Notes: generated from the letters alone by a model not told the origin. A DNA stretch of 64,000 nt from Ensifer oleiphilus (GCF_013371465.1 NZ_JABWDU010000012.1:62001-126000); one strand, 5' to 3'; shown: positions 1-9,496, counted from the stretch's first letter. Program-made: numbers and translations.

Positions 1-523
1 TATCGGTTACATGCCGCAATCAATCGAGCTCATCGACGGTACAGTCGCCGAGAACATCGCCTCGTTCGATCCGGATGCCGGGCCCGACGACATCATCGCC
101 GCCGCCCGCGCAGCCCGAGTACACGATCTTATCGTCAGTCTGCCTGAGGGTTATTCCACCGAGGTCGGTGAAAATGGCCGGCCGCTCTCCGCCGGCCAGA
201 AGCAGCGGATCGCACTGGCGCGGGCGCTGTATGGGAACCCCTTCGTCGTCATTCTCGACGAGCCGAATTCGAACCTCGATTCCGAAGGCGAGGAGGCATT
301 GACCTCGGCGATTCTTAGCGTCCGGGAGCGCGGCGGCATCGTCATCGTCATCGCCCACCGACCGAGCGCTCTGCTGGCGGTGGACAAGGTGCTGATGCTT
401 GCCGCCGGCCGCCAGCAGGCCTTTGGCCCGAAAGACGAAGTTCTCTCCAAGGTCCTGAGGCAAACGACCGGCAATCCGGGTGCGCTCAAGGTCGTGCAAT
501 CCGCAGAAGCAGCAAAGGCATGA
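1..523 (+). CDS. Type I secretion ABC transporter ATPase, C-terminal part (cut by window edge)
   Basis: The reading frame is open from the first bases, so this is the 3' part of a longer gene. The remaining ~173 residues are the second half of an ABC nucleotide-binding domain: Q-loop region (GYMPQSIEL), signature LSAGQKQRIALARAL, Walker B VVILDEPNSNLD and H-loop VIAHRP. LSAGQ and the text around it fit the PrtD/HlyB-like ATPases that export RTX-type proteins from the inner membrane. The stop overlaps the start of the following HlyD-type adaptor gene (ATGA), as expected for a type I secretion pair. No outer-membrane TolC gene or substrate is visible here; they may lie upstream. Confidence 0.85.
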   Translation, partial: IGYMPQSIELIDGTVAENIASFDPDAGPDDIIAAARAARVHDLIVSLPEGYSTEVGENGRPLSAGQKQRIALARALYGNPFVVILDEPNSNLDSEGEEALTSAILSVRERGGIVIVIAHRPSALLAVDKVLMLAAGRQQAFGPKDEVLSKVLRQTTGNPGALKVVQSAEAAKA

Positions 524-1830
524 ACATGGACGATTGGCAGACACTCAGACGATCGATCCGCACCCATCTCATTGTGGGCGCGCTCGGATTTGCCATCTTG
601 GTCGGGCTCTTTGGCGGTTGGGCGATCGGCACGGAAATCGTCGGGGCGGTTATCGCTCAAGGCTCAGTCGTGGTCGAGAGCAGCCTGAAGAAGGTGCAGC
701 ACCCGGTCGGTGGCGTCGTCAGCGATCTGATGGTGCGCGACGGCGACCGGGTCAAGGCGGGAGATGTCGTCATGCGCATCGACGCGACGATGACCAGAGC
801 CAATCTGGCGATCATTCTGAAGAGCCTCGACCAGTTCGCCGCCCGCAAGGCGCGACTGGAAAGCGAGCGTGACCGCACGGAGCGTGTTGTCTTCCCGCAG
901 ACATTGCTGTCGCGCGTCGATGATCCGGAAGTGGCGGCGATGATGCGCGCCGAACAACGCCTCTATGAAAGCCGCAGGGATGTGCGCGAAAGCAAGAAGC
1001 GCCAACTCGAACGCCGTGTACAGCAGCTGAACGACGAGATCCGCGGTATGGAAGCAGAGCGCACCGCCAGCAGTCACGAGCGCGTCCTGATCAACGAGGA
1101 GCTTGGTCGTTACACCTTCCTGCATGACAAGGGGCTGATGGAAAAGAGCCGGCTTAGCACGCTCGAGCGGCAGGCAACCGATATCGACGGCGAGATGGGC
1201 CGACTGCTTGCGGGTGTCGCCGGCGTGCATGAGAAGATCGCCGAGACATCGCTGCAGATCATTCAGGTCGATGAGCAATGGGCCGAGGAGGTTGGAACGG
1301 ACCTGCGCGAAATGGATGCCCGTATCGGCGAATATGTCGAGCGCAAGGTGGCGGCCGAAGACCAGCTGAAGCGGGTCGATATCGTCGCACCGCAGAACGG
1401 CATTGTCCATCAGCTCGCCGTTCATACCGTTGGCGGTGTGGTCGCGCCGGGCGAGCCGATCATGATGATCGTGCCTGACATCGACAAGCTCGTCGTCGAG
1501 GCCAGGGTCGCACCGCAGGACATCGACCAGATCTATTCCGGACAGAAGGCGATCCTGCGTTTTTCCGCCTTCAGTCAGAAGACGACGCCGGAAATCATTG
1601 GCGCGGTCGAGCGGGTATCAGCTGACGTGTCGGTCGACCAACGGACGGGTGCGAGCTTCTACGTCGCGCGCATCGCCATCACATCCGAACAGATAGAGAG
1701 GCTCGGCAACGTCTCGCTGATGCCCGGCATGCCGGTCGAGACGTTTATCACCACGGGCGAGCGAAGCGTGGCGTCCTATTTCATCAAGCCGCTGATGGAC
1801 CAGGTCAGCCGGGCGTTCCGCGAGAGCTGA
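520..1830 (+). CDS. HlyD-family type I secretion periplasmic adaptor
   Basis: A 436-residue protein with the layout of PrtE/HlyD membrane-fusion proteins: short cytoplasmic N-terminus, one membrane segment at about residues 14-36, a lipoyl-like half (EIVGAVIAQGSVVVES, VGGVVSDLMVRDGDRV), a long charged coiled-coil stretch at about 105-275, the second lipoyl half (VDIVAPQNGIVHQLAV) and a C-terminal beta domain. It should link the inner-membrane ATPase to an outer-membrane channel. The start ATG overlaps the stop of the ATPase gene by four bases, so the two are translationally coupled. The cargo is unknown. Confidence 0.88.
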   Translation: MNMDDWQTLRRSIRTHLIVGALGFAILVGLFGGWAIGTEIVGAVIAQGSVVVESSLKKVQHPVGGVVSDLMVRDGDRVKAGDVVMRIDATMTRANLAIILKSLDQFAARKARLESERDRTERVVFPQTLLSRVDDPEVAAMMRAEQRLYESRRDVRESKKRQLERRVQQLNDEIRGMEAERTASSHERVLINEELGRYTFLHDKGLMEKSRLSTLERQATDIDGEMGRLLAGVAGVHEKIAETSLQIIQVDEQWAEEVGTDLREMDARIGEYVERKVAAEDQLKRVDIVAPQNGIVHQLAVHTVGGVVAPGEPIMMIVPDIDKLVVEARVAPQDIDQIYSGQKAILRFSAFSQKTTPEIIGAVERVSADVSVDQRTGASFYVARIAITSEQIERLGNVSLMPGMPVETFITTGERSVASYFIKPLMDQVSRAFRES

Positions 1831-1870
1831 GCCCTTCGCTACGCGATCTGTCGGCTGGTGCCATTAAAAA

Positions 1871-1918
1871 AGCAGTCCGTCCCATCTGGTCACCCGGCCA
1901 TGGTGGGGCGGGCTGTTT
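1871..1918 (+). terminator. Possible terminator hairpin after the secretion pair
   Basis: Arms AGCAGTCCGTCCCA (1871-1884) and TGGGGCGGGCTGTT (1904-1917) pair with several G:U positions. The left arm follows a run of six A and the right arm is followed only by TTGG, so the structure would work better on the minus strand. Weak support. Confidence 0.3.
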
Positions 1919-2151
1919 GGTATTCTGGAGGGGATGTCGCGGCAACATTCCCCCGGACTACCGCCCTGCTGTTGTTTGCATTGGACCCGTTGAGGTCGGT
2001 TCGTCGGGCCTCCGAATACGACATTCTGCCTGGAAAAGCGATTTAGCCGGCAATTTTTCGCGCCAGAATTGCAAGATTTCGACACACCAAAGCCACTGAA
2101 TTTGCATGGTTTTCCCCTTGAAAGTCGAGTTTGCCATTTCTTGCCAACATA

Positions 2152-2175
2152 ATTGTCGACAAAATAGTTGACATT
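2152..2175. promoter_or_regulatory. GntR-type operator candidate in front of the ABC/amidohydrolase operon
   Basis: Left arm ATTGTCGACAA and right arm TAGTTGACATT, two bases apart, agree at 8 of 11 positions when one is reverse-complemented. The left arm matches the left arm of the stronger palindrome at 12040-12063 (ATTGTCTACAA) at 10 of 11 positions. It lies about 105 bases before the start of the binding-protein gene. Inference: target of the GntR regulator encoded at 12137. Confidence 0.5.
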
Positions 2176-2279
2176 AGCGCCAACAACTTCAAATCTAGCG
2201 TCGTCAGCCTCCAGCGATCGAAGGATCGCGGACCGATCGGATCGGCACGGCGACGAATGGGAAAAACAGAGGGAACCAC

Positions 2280-3842
2280 ATGAAACTGAGAAAGCATCTC
2301 CTTGCGGGGTTGGCATTCGCCTTTCTCGCCTCGACGGCACAGGCCGAAACGCTGCGCTGGGGCAGCCCGCGGGATATCTTCTCGCTTGATCCGTATTCCT
2401 ACGGCAGCACATCGAACCTCGCCTTCCTCAATCACGTCTATGAAGGCCTGACGCGGTACACGCCCGAGTTCGTCGTCGAGCCGGCCCTTGCCACCAACTG
2501 GGAGCTGGTTTCCGAAAAAGTCTGGCGCTTCCACCTGCGCAAGGGCGTAAAGTTCCAGAACGGCGCCGATTTCACCGCCGACGACGTCGTGGCCTCGATG
2601 GCCCGTGTCAGCCACCCGACCTCGCCGCTGCGTGGCAACATCCCGGCCTATGTCTCGACCACAAAGGTCGACGACTACACGGTCGATATCGAAGTGAACA
2701 CGCCGAGCCCGCTGTTCCTCAACGACATGACCAACATCTTCATGTTCGACAAGGACTGGCTGATCGAGAACAAGTCCGAACTGCCGACCGATGTCGGCGG
2801 CAAGGTCGAGGGGTACACCACCTATCACACCAACGGCACCGGCCCGTTCATCGTTGAATCGCGCGTTCCTGACAGCAAGACCGTGCTCGTCAAGAACAAC
2901 GGCTGGTGGGACACGCCGAAGCACAATCTCGACCGCATCGAATTCACCCCGATCACGTCGGCTGCGACCCGCGTCGCCGCGCTGCTTTCGGGCGAGATCG
3001 ATCTCACCGACGGCGCACCGGTACAGGACCTCGACCGGCTGAAGAGCGATCCGAACATCAAGGTCGTCGAGCGTTCGGACCTGCGCACGATCCACCTTGT
3101 CTTCAACCGCAAGGACAAGCTCAACGACGGCCGCGACAACTTCTTCAACGACATCAAGGTCCGCCAGGCGATCGATCATGCGATCGACCGCCAGCTGATC
3201 TTCAAGCGCGTGATGCGTGGCAAGTCGCATGTGGCTGGCACCATGGTTGCGCCCGAGATCCCGGGCTACAGCGCCGAGCTCGACGTGCCGACCGCCTACG
3301 ATCCGGAACTGTCGAAGAAGCTTCTCGAAGAAGCGGGCGCCGTCGGCACCGAGTTCACGCTCGTCTGCATGAACGACGAAAGCGTCAACGAGGAAGACGT
3401 CTGCAGCGCACTCGTATCGATGCTGTCGCGCGTTGGTCTGAAGCCGACGCTCGATATCGGTCCGCGCGCCGTTCAGGCGCCGAAGCGTGCCGGCGGCAAG
3501 TCCGATGCCTACATGATCGGCTGGGCCAACGAGCCGACGCTCGATGCCTACTCACTGCTGATCCAGGTGCTTTCGACCCGCGAAGGTGCGGCCGGTGTCG
3601 CCAACTACGGCGGCTGGTCCTATCCCGAACTCGACGCCATGGTGAAGAAGGCCGCCGTCGAAATGGATCGCGACAAGCGTCTGGCAATCGAGACCGAAGC
3701 GCTGAAGTTTGCCAAGGATCAGGTCATCATGATCCCGTTGCATCAGCAGCCGATGGCCTGGGCGATGTCCAAGGAAGTGACCGATGTCACCATCCGCGCC
3801 GACAACAAGCCGCGCCACTGGCTGACCCGTATAGGCGATTGA
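2280..3842 (+). CDS. ABC transporter substrate-binding protein, family 5 (DppA/OppA type)
   Basis: 520 residues with a Sec signal peptide (MKLRKHLLAGLAFAF... cleaved after TAQA). Family 5 binding-protein signs: RWGSPRDIFSLDP near the mature N-terminus, LATNWELVSEKVWRFHLRKG at about 65-85 and a C-terminal FAKDQVIMIPLHQQ segment. It should deliver its ligand in the periplasm to the two permeases that follow. The family takes up peptides but also opines, glutathione, nickel and sugars. The two amidohydrolases in the same operon suggest a nitrogen-containing, amide or ring substrate. First gene of an operon that runs to 10485. Confidence 0.9.
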   Translation: MKLRKHLLAGLAFAFLASTAQAETLRWGSPRDIFSLDPYSYGSTSNLAFLNHVYEGLTRYTPEFVVEPALATNWELVSEKVWRFHLRKGVKFQNGADFTADDVVASMARVSHPTSPLRGNIPAYVSTTKVDDYTVDIEVNTPSPLFLNDMTNIFMFDKDWLIENKSELPTDVGGKVEGYTTYHTNGTGPFIVESRVPDSKTVLVKNNGWWDTPKHNLDRIEFTPITSAATRVAALLSGEIDLTDGAPVQDLDRLKSDPNIKVVERSDLRTIHLVFNRKDKLNDGRDNFFNDIKVRQAIDHAIDRQLIFKRVMRGKSHVAGTMVAPEIPGYSAELDVPTAYDPELSKKLLEEAGAVGTEFTLVCMNDESVNEEDVCSALVSMLSRVGLKPTLDIGPRAVQAPKRAGGKSDAYMIGWANEPTLDAYSLLIQVLSTREGAAGVANYGGWSYPELDAMVKKAAVEMDRDKRLAIETEALKFAKDQVIMIPLHQQPMAWAMSKEVTDVTIRADNKPRHWLTRIGD

Positions 3843-3852
3843 GCCCACATTG

Positions 3853-3878
3853 CCCCGGCAGAGCTTGCTCTGTCGGGG
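3853..3878 (+). promoter_or_regulatory. Hairpin between binding-protein and permease genes
   Basis: CCCCGGCAGAGC (3853-3864), two-base loop, GCTCTGTCGGGG (3867-3878), one G:U pair, followed by TTTCTC. Such stems between the first and second genes of uptake operons usually stabilise the upstream message or partly terminate, giving more binding protein than permease. Position and strength are seen; the role is inferred. Confidence 0.6.
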
Positions 3879-3901
3879 TTTCTCACTGAGCGGGAAACCC
3901 A

Positions 3902-4873
3902 ATGATTGTCTTTCTGATCAAGCGGCTGGCCAATGCCGTGCTGGTCATGCTTGCCGTCGCGCTGATGGCCTTCATGATCTTTCGTTTCGCCGGCGATCCG
4001 GTCGAACTGATGGCCAACGAACAGATGTCGCAGGCAGATCGTCTGGAGCTGCGCGAAAAGCTCGGCCTGAACGATCCGTTCGTGACCCAGTATGTGCGCT
4101 TCGTCGTCAACGCGGCGCAGGGCGATTTCGGTATCAGCTACCGCAACGGCCAGGACGTGATGACGCTGATCGCCGAACGTTTCCCGGCGACCATCGAGCT
4201 GGCTCTCGTCGCCACGGCCCTGTCGCTTCTGATCGGCATCCCGCTCGGCGTGCTGACCGCGATCCATCGCGGCCGCTGGTACTCGGAAGGCCTGCAATTC
4301 GTCAGCATCATCGGCGTCTCGCTTCCGAGCTTTGTCGTCGGCATCCTGCTGATCCTCGTCTTTGCCGTCTCGCTCGGTCTGGTCCCGGCCTTCGGTCGCG
4401 GCGACGTCGTGCAGATCGGCTGGTGGAGCACCGGCCTGTTGACCGCATCCGGCCGCGCTTCTCTGCTGTTGCCGTCCTTCGCGCTTGCGCTCTACCAGAT
4501 CACGCTCGTCATGCGGCTCGTTCGCGCCGAGATGATGGAAGTGTTGCGTTCCGACTTCGTGAAGTTCGCCCGTGCCCGCGGCGTGCCGCGGTGGCGTATC
4601 AATTTCCGGCATGCGCTTCGTAACTGTCTGATGCCGGTCGTGACCATGACTGCCATGAATGTCGGCTCGCTCATCGCCTTCGCGTTGATCACCGAAACCG
4701 TGTTCCAATGGCCGGGAATGGGCATGCTGTTCATTCAGGCAGTGACCTTTCTCGATATCCCGGTGATGGCAGGTTACCTGTGCATCGTCTCCTTCATCTT
4801 CGTCACGCTGAACACGCTGGTCGATATCGCCTACGCGGTTATCGATCCCCGTCTTCGCGATGCCACACGCTGA
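3902..4873 (+). CDS. ABC transporter permease, DppB type
   Basis: 323 residues and six predicted membrane segments, beginning with FLIKRLANAVLVMLAVALMAFMIF-type text. It has the typical long periplasmic loop after the first helix (NDPFVTQYVRF...GDFGISYRNGQDV) and the EAA-like loop for ATPase contact around residue 205 (EVLRSDFVKFARARGVP). Pairs with the DppC-type permease starting nine bases after its stop. Family and operon position are clear; substrate is not. Confidence 0.9.
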   Translation: MIVFLIKRLANAVLVMLAVALMAFMIFRFAGDPVELMANEQMSQADRLELREKLGLNDPFVTQYVRFVVNAAQGDFGISYRNGQDVMTLIAERFPATIELALVATALSLLIGIPLGVLTAIHRGRWYSEGLQFVSIIGVSLPSFVVGILLILVFAVSLGLVPAFGRGDVVQIGWWSTGLLTASGRASLLLPSFALALYQITLVMRLVRAEMMEVLRSDFVKFARARGVPRWRINFRHALRNCLMPVVTMTAMNVGSLIAFALITETVFQWPGMGMLFIQAVTFLDIPVMAGYLCIVSFIFVTLNTLVDIAYAVIDPRLRDATR

Positions 4874-4882
4874 GGCCGCTCC

Positions 4883-5833
4883 ATGACTGACCAGGCTCAG
4901 GAAACTCCCTCGACAGCCAAGATCGGCCGGCTCGCGCGCTGGCGCCAGAGCGATCTCTGGTGGTCTTTCACCCGCAGCCCGTCGGCAATCGCTGGCGCGC
5001 TGATCCTCACGCTCCTCATTCTCGCGGCGCTTGCGGCACCGTTGATATCGCCGCAGAACCCGTTCGATCCGGCGCAGCTTGATCTCTGGAACTCGGAACT
5101 GCCGCCGATCTGGCAGGCCGATGGCCAGTGGCCCTTCATCCTCGGCACCGATACCCAGGGCCGCGACATGCTGTCGGCCATTCTCTACGGCTCGCGCATC
5201 TCGATCCTGATCGGCGTCTGTTCGGTGATACTGTCGCTGACCGTCGGCCTAAGCCTTGGTCTCGTCGCCGGCTATTTCGGGGGCATCGTCGATAACGTCC
5301 TGATGCGTATCGGTGATGTTCTGCTGTCGATCCCGACGATCCTGATCGCCATTCTCGTCAGCGCCGTCGCCCGTCAGATGTTGCCTCCCGAACTGCGCGA
5401 CGTCGGTTCGGCAGCCGTTCTCGTGCTGGCGATCACGCTCAGCGCCTGGGTGCAATATGCCCGCACCGTGCGCGCGCAGACCATCGTTGAGCGCGGCAAG
5501 GAATATGTGCAGGCGGCCCGCCTCCTCAAGACGCCGGCGCGGCGCATCATGCTCAACCATATCCTGCCGAACACGCTGACGCCGATCATGGTTGCCGCCA
5601 CGCTCAACTTCGGCATGGCGATCCTCACGGAAGCGACGCTCTCCTTCCTCGGCATCGGCATGCCGCCGAGCCAGCCGAGCCTTGGAACACTGATCCGGCT
5701 CGGCAATCAGTTCCTGTTCTCCGGCGTCTGGTGGGTCGTGCTCTTCCCGGTGCTGCAGCTTTGCCTTCTCGTCGTCTCGGTCAACCTTCTGGGTGACTGG
5801 CTGCGCGACGCGCTTAATCCGAAACTGAGGTGA
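4883..5833 (+). CDS. ABC transporter permease, DppC type
   Basis: 316 residues. N-terminal cytoplasmic segment with the WWSFTRSPSAIAGALIL start typical of DppC, the conserved FILGTDTQGRDMLSAILYGSRIS motif near residues 90-113, then membrane helices. The EAA loop (EYVQAARLLKTPARRIMLNHILP) is at about 210-235 and the protein ends LNPKLR. Forms the membrane channel with the preceding permease. Its stop TGA directly abuts the ATG of the next gene. Confidence 0.9.
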   Translation: MTDQAQETPSTAKIGRLARWRQSDLWWSFTRSPSAIAGALILTLLILAALAAPLISPQNPFDPAQLDLWNSELPPIWQADGQWPFILGTDTQGRDMLSAILYGSRISILIGVCSVILSLTVGLSLGLVAGYFGGIVDNVLMRIGDVLLSIPTILIAILVSAVARQMLPPELRDVGSAAVLVLAITLSAWVQYARTVRAQTIVERGKEYVQAARLLKTPARRIMLNHILPNTLTPIMVAATLNFGMAILTEATLSFLGIGMPPSQPSLGTLIRLGNQFLFSGVWWVVLFPVLQLCLLVVSVNLLGDWLRDALNPKLR

Positions 5834-7030
5834 ATGATGTCCAATCTCCTGATCCGTAACGTTCGTCCCAACGGCGGGGCGCCGACGGATATCCTGATCC
5901 GCGACGGCAAGATCGAAGCGATCGGCCAGAACCTGCAGGCCGAAGGCGTGACGGTCGAGGATGGCCTTGGCCACGTCGCCATCCCCGGCCTGGTCGAGGC
6001 TCATACCCATCTCGACAAATCCGTCTGGGGCATGCCCTGGCACGAAAACGCCAAGGTCGCCACATTGCGCGAACGCATCGATTTCGAGCGCGAGAAGCGG
6101 CTTGAGATCGGTATCGATCCGCATCGCCAGTCGATGCGCCAGGCGATCCAGCTGGCGGCAAACGGCGCCAGCCATATCCGCAGCCATGTGGACATCGATA
6201 CCACCCACGGCTTGGCGCTGATGGAAGGCATCATCGAAACGCGCGCGGCGCTCGACGGCGTCATCGACATCGAGATCGTCGCTTTCCCGCAATCGGGTTT
6301 GGTGACGCGCCGCGGCACCGTGGAGCTTCTCGACCAGGCTCTGAGCAATGGCGCGGAAGTCCTTGGCGGTATTGACCCTTGTGGCATCGACCGCGACCCG
6401 AAGGGGCACCTCGATGCGGTCTTCGGTCTTGCCGAAAAGCACGGCAAGCCGATCGATATTCATCTGCATGAAGCCGGAGAACTCGGCGCCTTCAGCATGG
6501 AAATGATGTTCGAGCGCATCCGCGCGCTCGGCATGCACGGCAAGGTGGCGATCAGCCACGCCTTCGCACTCGGCGCTCCGGACTATCTGCGTGTCGCCGG
6601 CCTGATCGAGCAGATCGCCGAACTCGACGTGCGCATTGTCACGACGGGCTCGCCGTCCTCGACGGTCCCGTCGATCATGCGCCTCAAGGACGCTGGCGTG
6701 AAGGTCGCGGCCGGTTGCGATGGCATTCGCGACACCTGGGGTCCGTGGGGCCAGCCCGACATGATGGATCGTGCCCGCATCCTCGGCATGAAGAACGGCC
6801 TGCGGCGCGACGTCGATCTGGAGCATGCGCTTCATGTCTGCTCGACCGGCGGTGCTGATGTCATGGACATCGCGGGCTATGGCCTCGACGTTGGTTGCAA
6901 CGCCGACTTCACCCTGCTTGTCGGCGAGACGCTCGCCCATGCCGTCGTCGAAGTCGCGCCGCGACCGCTGGTCGTCAAGCGCGGCCGCGTCATCGCTCGC
7001 AATGGCGTCGCGGAGGTTGCCATCCCATGA
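5834..7030 (+). CDS. Amidohydrolase, cytosine deaminase/AtzC-like
   Basis: 398 residues of the metal-dependent amidohydrolase superfamily, closest in layout to cytosine deaminase and N-isopropylammelide amidohydrolase. Metal and catalytic motifs are intact: HTHLDK at 57-62, DIHLHEAGE near 213, ISHAFALG near 238 and GCDGIRDTWGPWG near 297, where cytosine deaminases bind metal and ring. No signal peptide, so cytosolic. It probably deaminates or opens a small N-heterocycle imported by the surrounding ABC system. The exact substrate cannot be read from sequence. It overlaps the next gene by four bases (ATGA). Confidence 0.82.
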   Translation: MMSNLLIRNVRPNGGAPTDILIRDGKIEAIGQNLQAEGVTVEDGLGHVAIPGLVEAHTHLDKSVWGMPWHENAKVATLRERIDFEREKRLEIGIDPHRQSMRQAIQLAANGASHIRSHVDIDTTHGLALMEGIIETRAALDGVIDIEIVAFPQSGLVTRRGTVELLDQALSNGAEVLGGIDPCGIDRDPKGHLDAVFGLAEKHGKPIDIHLHEAGELGAFSMEMMFERIRALGMHGKVAISHAFALGAPDYLRVAGLIEQIAELDVRIVTTGSPSSTVPSIMRLKDAGVKVAAGCDGIRDTWGPWGQPDMMDRARILGMKNGLRRDVDLEHALHVCSTGGADVMDIAGYGLDVGCNADFTLLVGETLAHAVVEVAPRPLVVKRGRVIARNGVAEVAIP

Positions 7031-8517
7031 TCGATCTCAAGGATTTGAAACTCGGCGCGCGCGCTGACAGCCGCACGCTTTTGACGGCGCAATGGGTGCT
7101 CGGTCATCGCGATGGCAGCCATCGCCTAATCCCGAACGGCGAAGTCGTCATCGAAGGTGGTAGCCTGCTCTATGTCGGCCCGCGATTCGAAGGCGAAGTC
7201 GCCCGCCGGATCGATTTCGGCGCCGCGATGATCAGCCCCGGCCTGATCGATCTTGATGCGCTGTCCGACCTCGACACGACAATCCTGGCGGTCGACCATC
7301 AGCCCGGTTGGGCCAAGGGTCGTGTCTGGCCCCGCTCCTATGTCGAGCGGGGACCCTATGAGATGTACAGCCAGGAGGAACTGGCGTTCCAGAAGCGCTT
7401 CTCCTTTGCCCAGCTTTTGCTCAACGGCATCACGACGGCGGCGCCGATCGCGTCGCTGTTTTACCGCGAGTGGGCGGAGACGGTCGAGGAGTTCGCAGCG
7501 GCATCGGATGCTGCCGGCGATCTCGGCCTTCGCGTCTATCTGAGCCCGGCCTATCGATCCGGCGGCATGGTGCTGGAGGCGCCGGGCCAACTGGAGGCGG
7601 TCTTCGACGAGGCGAGGGGACTGCAGGGGCTCACCGACGCCATCGGCTTCATCCGCGATCACGACGGCCGCCATGGCGGTCTGGTGCGCGGACTTCTGGC
7701 GCCCGACAGGGTCGAGACCTGCACCGAGACGTTGCTCAGAAGAACGGCCGACGCCGCCCGCGATCTCGACTGCTCGATCCGGCTTCACGCCGCGCAAGGC
7801 ACGATGGAGGTTGATACCGTCCGCCGCCTGCACGGCAAGACGGCGCCGGAGTGGATGGCGAGCCTTGGCTTCCTGAGCTCGCGGCTGATCGCGCCGCATG
7901 CCACGCAGGCAACCGCCACCGATCTCAAGCTCTATGCCGACAACGGCGTCAGTATCGTCCATTGCCCGATGGTCTCGGCGCGCGGCGGCAGCACGCTCAA
8001 CTCGTTCCGCTCGGTCAAGGAGCGCGGCATCAACATCGCCATGGGCACCGACACCACGCCGCCTGACATGTTGATGAACCTGCTCATCGGTCTCATTACC
8101 TGCCGCGTCGTCGAGGGCGATACCGCAGCCGTCAGCTGCGCCGATCTTTTCGATGCCGCCACGCTCGGTGGTGCGAAGGCCCTGGGACGCAGCGATCTCG
8201 GGCGTCTCGAAGCGGGTGCCCGCGCCGATATCGCCGTCTTCGACCTGATGGATCATCATATGGCGCCGGCGATCGACCCGATCACGACGCTCGTCGTCGG
8301 CGGATCCGGGCGCGTCACCAAGACCGTCTTCGTCGACGGACGCCTCTCGATGCACGAAGGCAAGGTTGCCGGTTTTGACATGGATGCGGCCCGCCTGCAG
8401 GCACAAAAGCAGTTTGACGGGTTGATTGCGAAGTACCCGGAGCGCAGTTGGGCGCACCCGCCCATCAGCGAAATCTTCCCACCCAGCTACCCCTTGGAGG
8501 ATCTGCGGCATGAGTGA
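7027..8517 (+). CDS. Amidohydrolase-family protein lacking the first HxH metal motif
   Basis: 496 residues from the ATG that overlaps the previous stop; a longer open frame upstream is only the shadow of that gene. The fold is that of the TRZ/ATZ/SsnA deaminase family: later motifs RLHAAQG, LIAPHATQAT, VHCPMVSARGGS and MGTDTTPPDM are present. The normal first metal site GLIDxHxH reads GLIDLDALSDLD instead, so both histidines are replaced (Asp77, Leu79). Either it uses another metal arrangement or it is a non-hydrolytic partner of the intact enzyme just upstream. It overlaps the next gene (ATGAGTGA). Confidence 0.75.
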   Translation: MIDLKDLKLGARADSRTLLTAQWVLGHRDGSHRLIPNGEVVIEGGSLLYVGPRFEGEVARRIDFGAAMISPGLIDLDALSDLDTTILAVDHQPGWAKGRVWPRSYVERGPYEMYSQEELAFQKRFSFAQLLLNGITTAAPIASLFYREWAETVEEFAAASDAAGDLGLRVYLSPAYRSGGMVLEAPGQLEAVFDEARGLQGLTDAIGFIRDHDGRHGGLVRGLLAPDRVETCTETLLRRTADAARDLDCSIRLHAAQGTMEVDTVRRLHGKTAPEWMASLGFLSSRLIAPHATQATATDLKLYADNGVSIVHCPMVSARGGSTLNSFRSVKERGINIAMGTDTTPPDMLMNLLIGLITCRVVEGDTAAVSCADLFDAATLGGAKALGRSDLGRLEAGARADIAVFDLMDHHMAPAIDPITTLVVGGSGRVTKTVFVDGRLSMHEGKVAGFDMDAARLQAQKQFDGLIAKYPERSWAHPPISEIFPPSYPLEDLRHE

Positions 8518-9496
8518 ACCCGTAACATCGCCGGTCCTTGACGTACGCGGACTGTGCGTCGAGTTTCCCGGACGCCACGGCACCGTTGCGGCACTGTCCG
8601 ACGTTTCGCTCAGCATTCGCCCGGGTGAGATCCTGGGTGTGGTCGGCGAATCCGGCGCCGGCAAGTCGATGACCGGCCTTGCGGTCCAGGGCCTGCTCGA
8701 ACCGCCGGGACGGATTTCCGGTGGCGAGGTCTGGCTTTCGGGCCGCCGCATCGACCAGCTTTCCGACAAGGACATGCAGAGCGTTCGCGGCCGTCAGATC
8801 GGCGCGATCTTCCAGGATCCGCTGACATCGCTGAACCCGCTCTTTACCGTCGGCGCGCAACTGGTCGAGACGATCCGCCTTCACCTGAAGCTGTCGAAGC
8901 AGGGGGCGAAGGATCGCGCGATCCATCTGCTCAAGGAAGTGGGCATTCCAGCGCCGGAGGCCCGCTTCGATCACTATCCGCATCAGTTTTCGGGCGGCAT
9001 GCGGCAGCGCGTGGTGATTGCCCTTGCGCTCGCGGCAGAGCCGAAGCTGATCATCGCCGACGAGCCGACGACAGCTCTCGACGTGTCGATCCAGGCGCAG
9101 ATCACCTCGCTCCTGCGCCGTCTCTGCGACGATCACGGCACATCCGTCATGCTCGTCACCCACGACATGGGCGTTATCGCCGAGACCGCCGACCGGGTTG
9201 CTGTGATGTATGCCGGTCGCCTGGTGGAGATTGGCCCAGTGGAAGAAGTGCTGCGCAACGCACGCCATCCCTATACCCGCGGGCTGATGGGCTCGATCCC
9301 GGCGCTCGGCCGTCGCGTCGAGCGGCTGAACCAGATTGACGGCTCGATGCCGCGTCTTAACGCCATCCCGCGCGGATGCGCCTTCAATCCGCGTTGTCCC
9401 GAAGCGGGGCGGCGTTGCCGTGAAGATCGACCGGAACCGACCCCGGTCGGCCACGGTGTCAGTGCTTGCTGGCTCAATGCAGGAGGAGTTCTATGA
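8510..9496 (+). CDS. ABC transporter ATP-binding protein, DppD type
   Basis: 328 residues starting at the ATG that overlaps the amidohydrolase stop. Walker A GESGAGKS near 44-51, Q-loop [11 protein letters not shown], signature [15 protein letters not shown], Walker [13 protein letters not shown] and H-loop LVTHDM. The C-terminal oligopeptide/dipeptide extension has the four-cysteine CAFNPRCP...CR...C pattern, which identifies the DppD/OppD subfamily. One of two ATPases driving the importer encoded from 2280. It overlaps the next gene by four bases. Confidence 0.92.
   Translation: MSEPVTSPVLDVRGLCVEFPGRHGTVAALSDVSLSIRPGEILGVVGESGAGKSMTGLAVQGLLEPPGRISGGEVWLSGRRIDQLSDKDMQSVRGRQIGAIFQDPLTSLNPLFTVGAQLVETIRLHLKLSKQGAKDRAIHLLKEVGIPAPEARFDHYPHQFSGGMRQRVVIALALAAEPKLIIADEPTTALDVSIQAQITSLLRRLCDDHGTSVMLVTHDMGVIAETADRVAVMYAGRLVEIGPVEEVLRNARHPYTRGLMGSIPALGRRVERLNQIDGSMPRLNAIPRGCAFNPRCPEAGRRCREDRPEPTPVGHGVSACWLNAGGVL

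Larger units (their letters stand above)
1831..2279. other. 449-base intergenic region, promoter side of the ABC/amidohydrolase operon
   Basis: No convincing gene. It holds the hairpin at 1871-1918 and the operator-like palindrome at 2152-2175. A purine-rich stretch (gagggaacc) sits just before the ATG at 2280. The small open frames here have no recognisable product. Confidence 0.6.

Noticed and set aside
2043-3230. Long minus-strand open frame opposite the binding-protein gene
   Set aside because: High-G+C antisense shadow; repetitive charged text, no ribosome site, while the plus strand encodes a clear family 5 binding protein.
3236-3251. Sigma-54-like TGGCAC-N5-TTGCG
   Set aside because: Lies within the coding region of the binding protein with no gene start nearby; chance match.
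5249-6940. 563-codon minus-strand open frame
   Set aside because: Antisense to permease and amidohydrolase genes with full motifs; Asp/His/Arg-rich composition typical of shadow frames.
7126-8775. 549-codon minus-strand open frame
   Set aside because: Shadow of the second amidohydrolase and the DppD-type gene.
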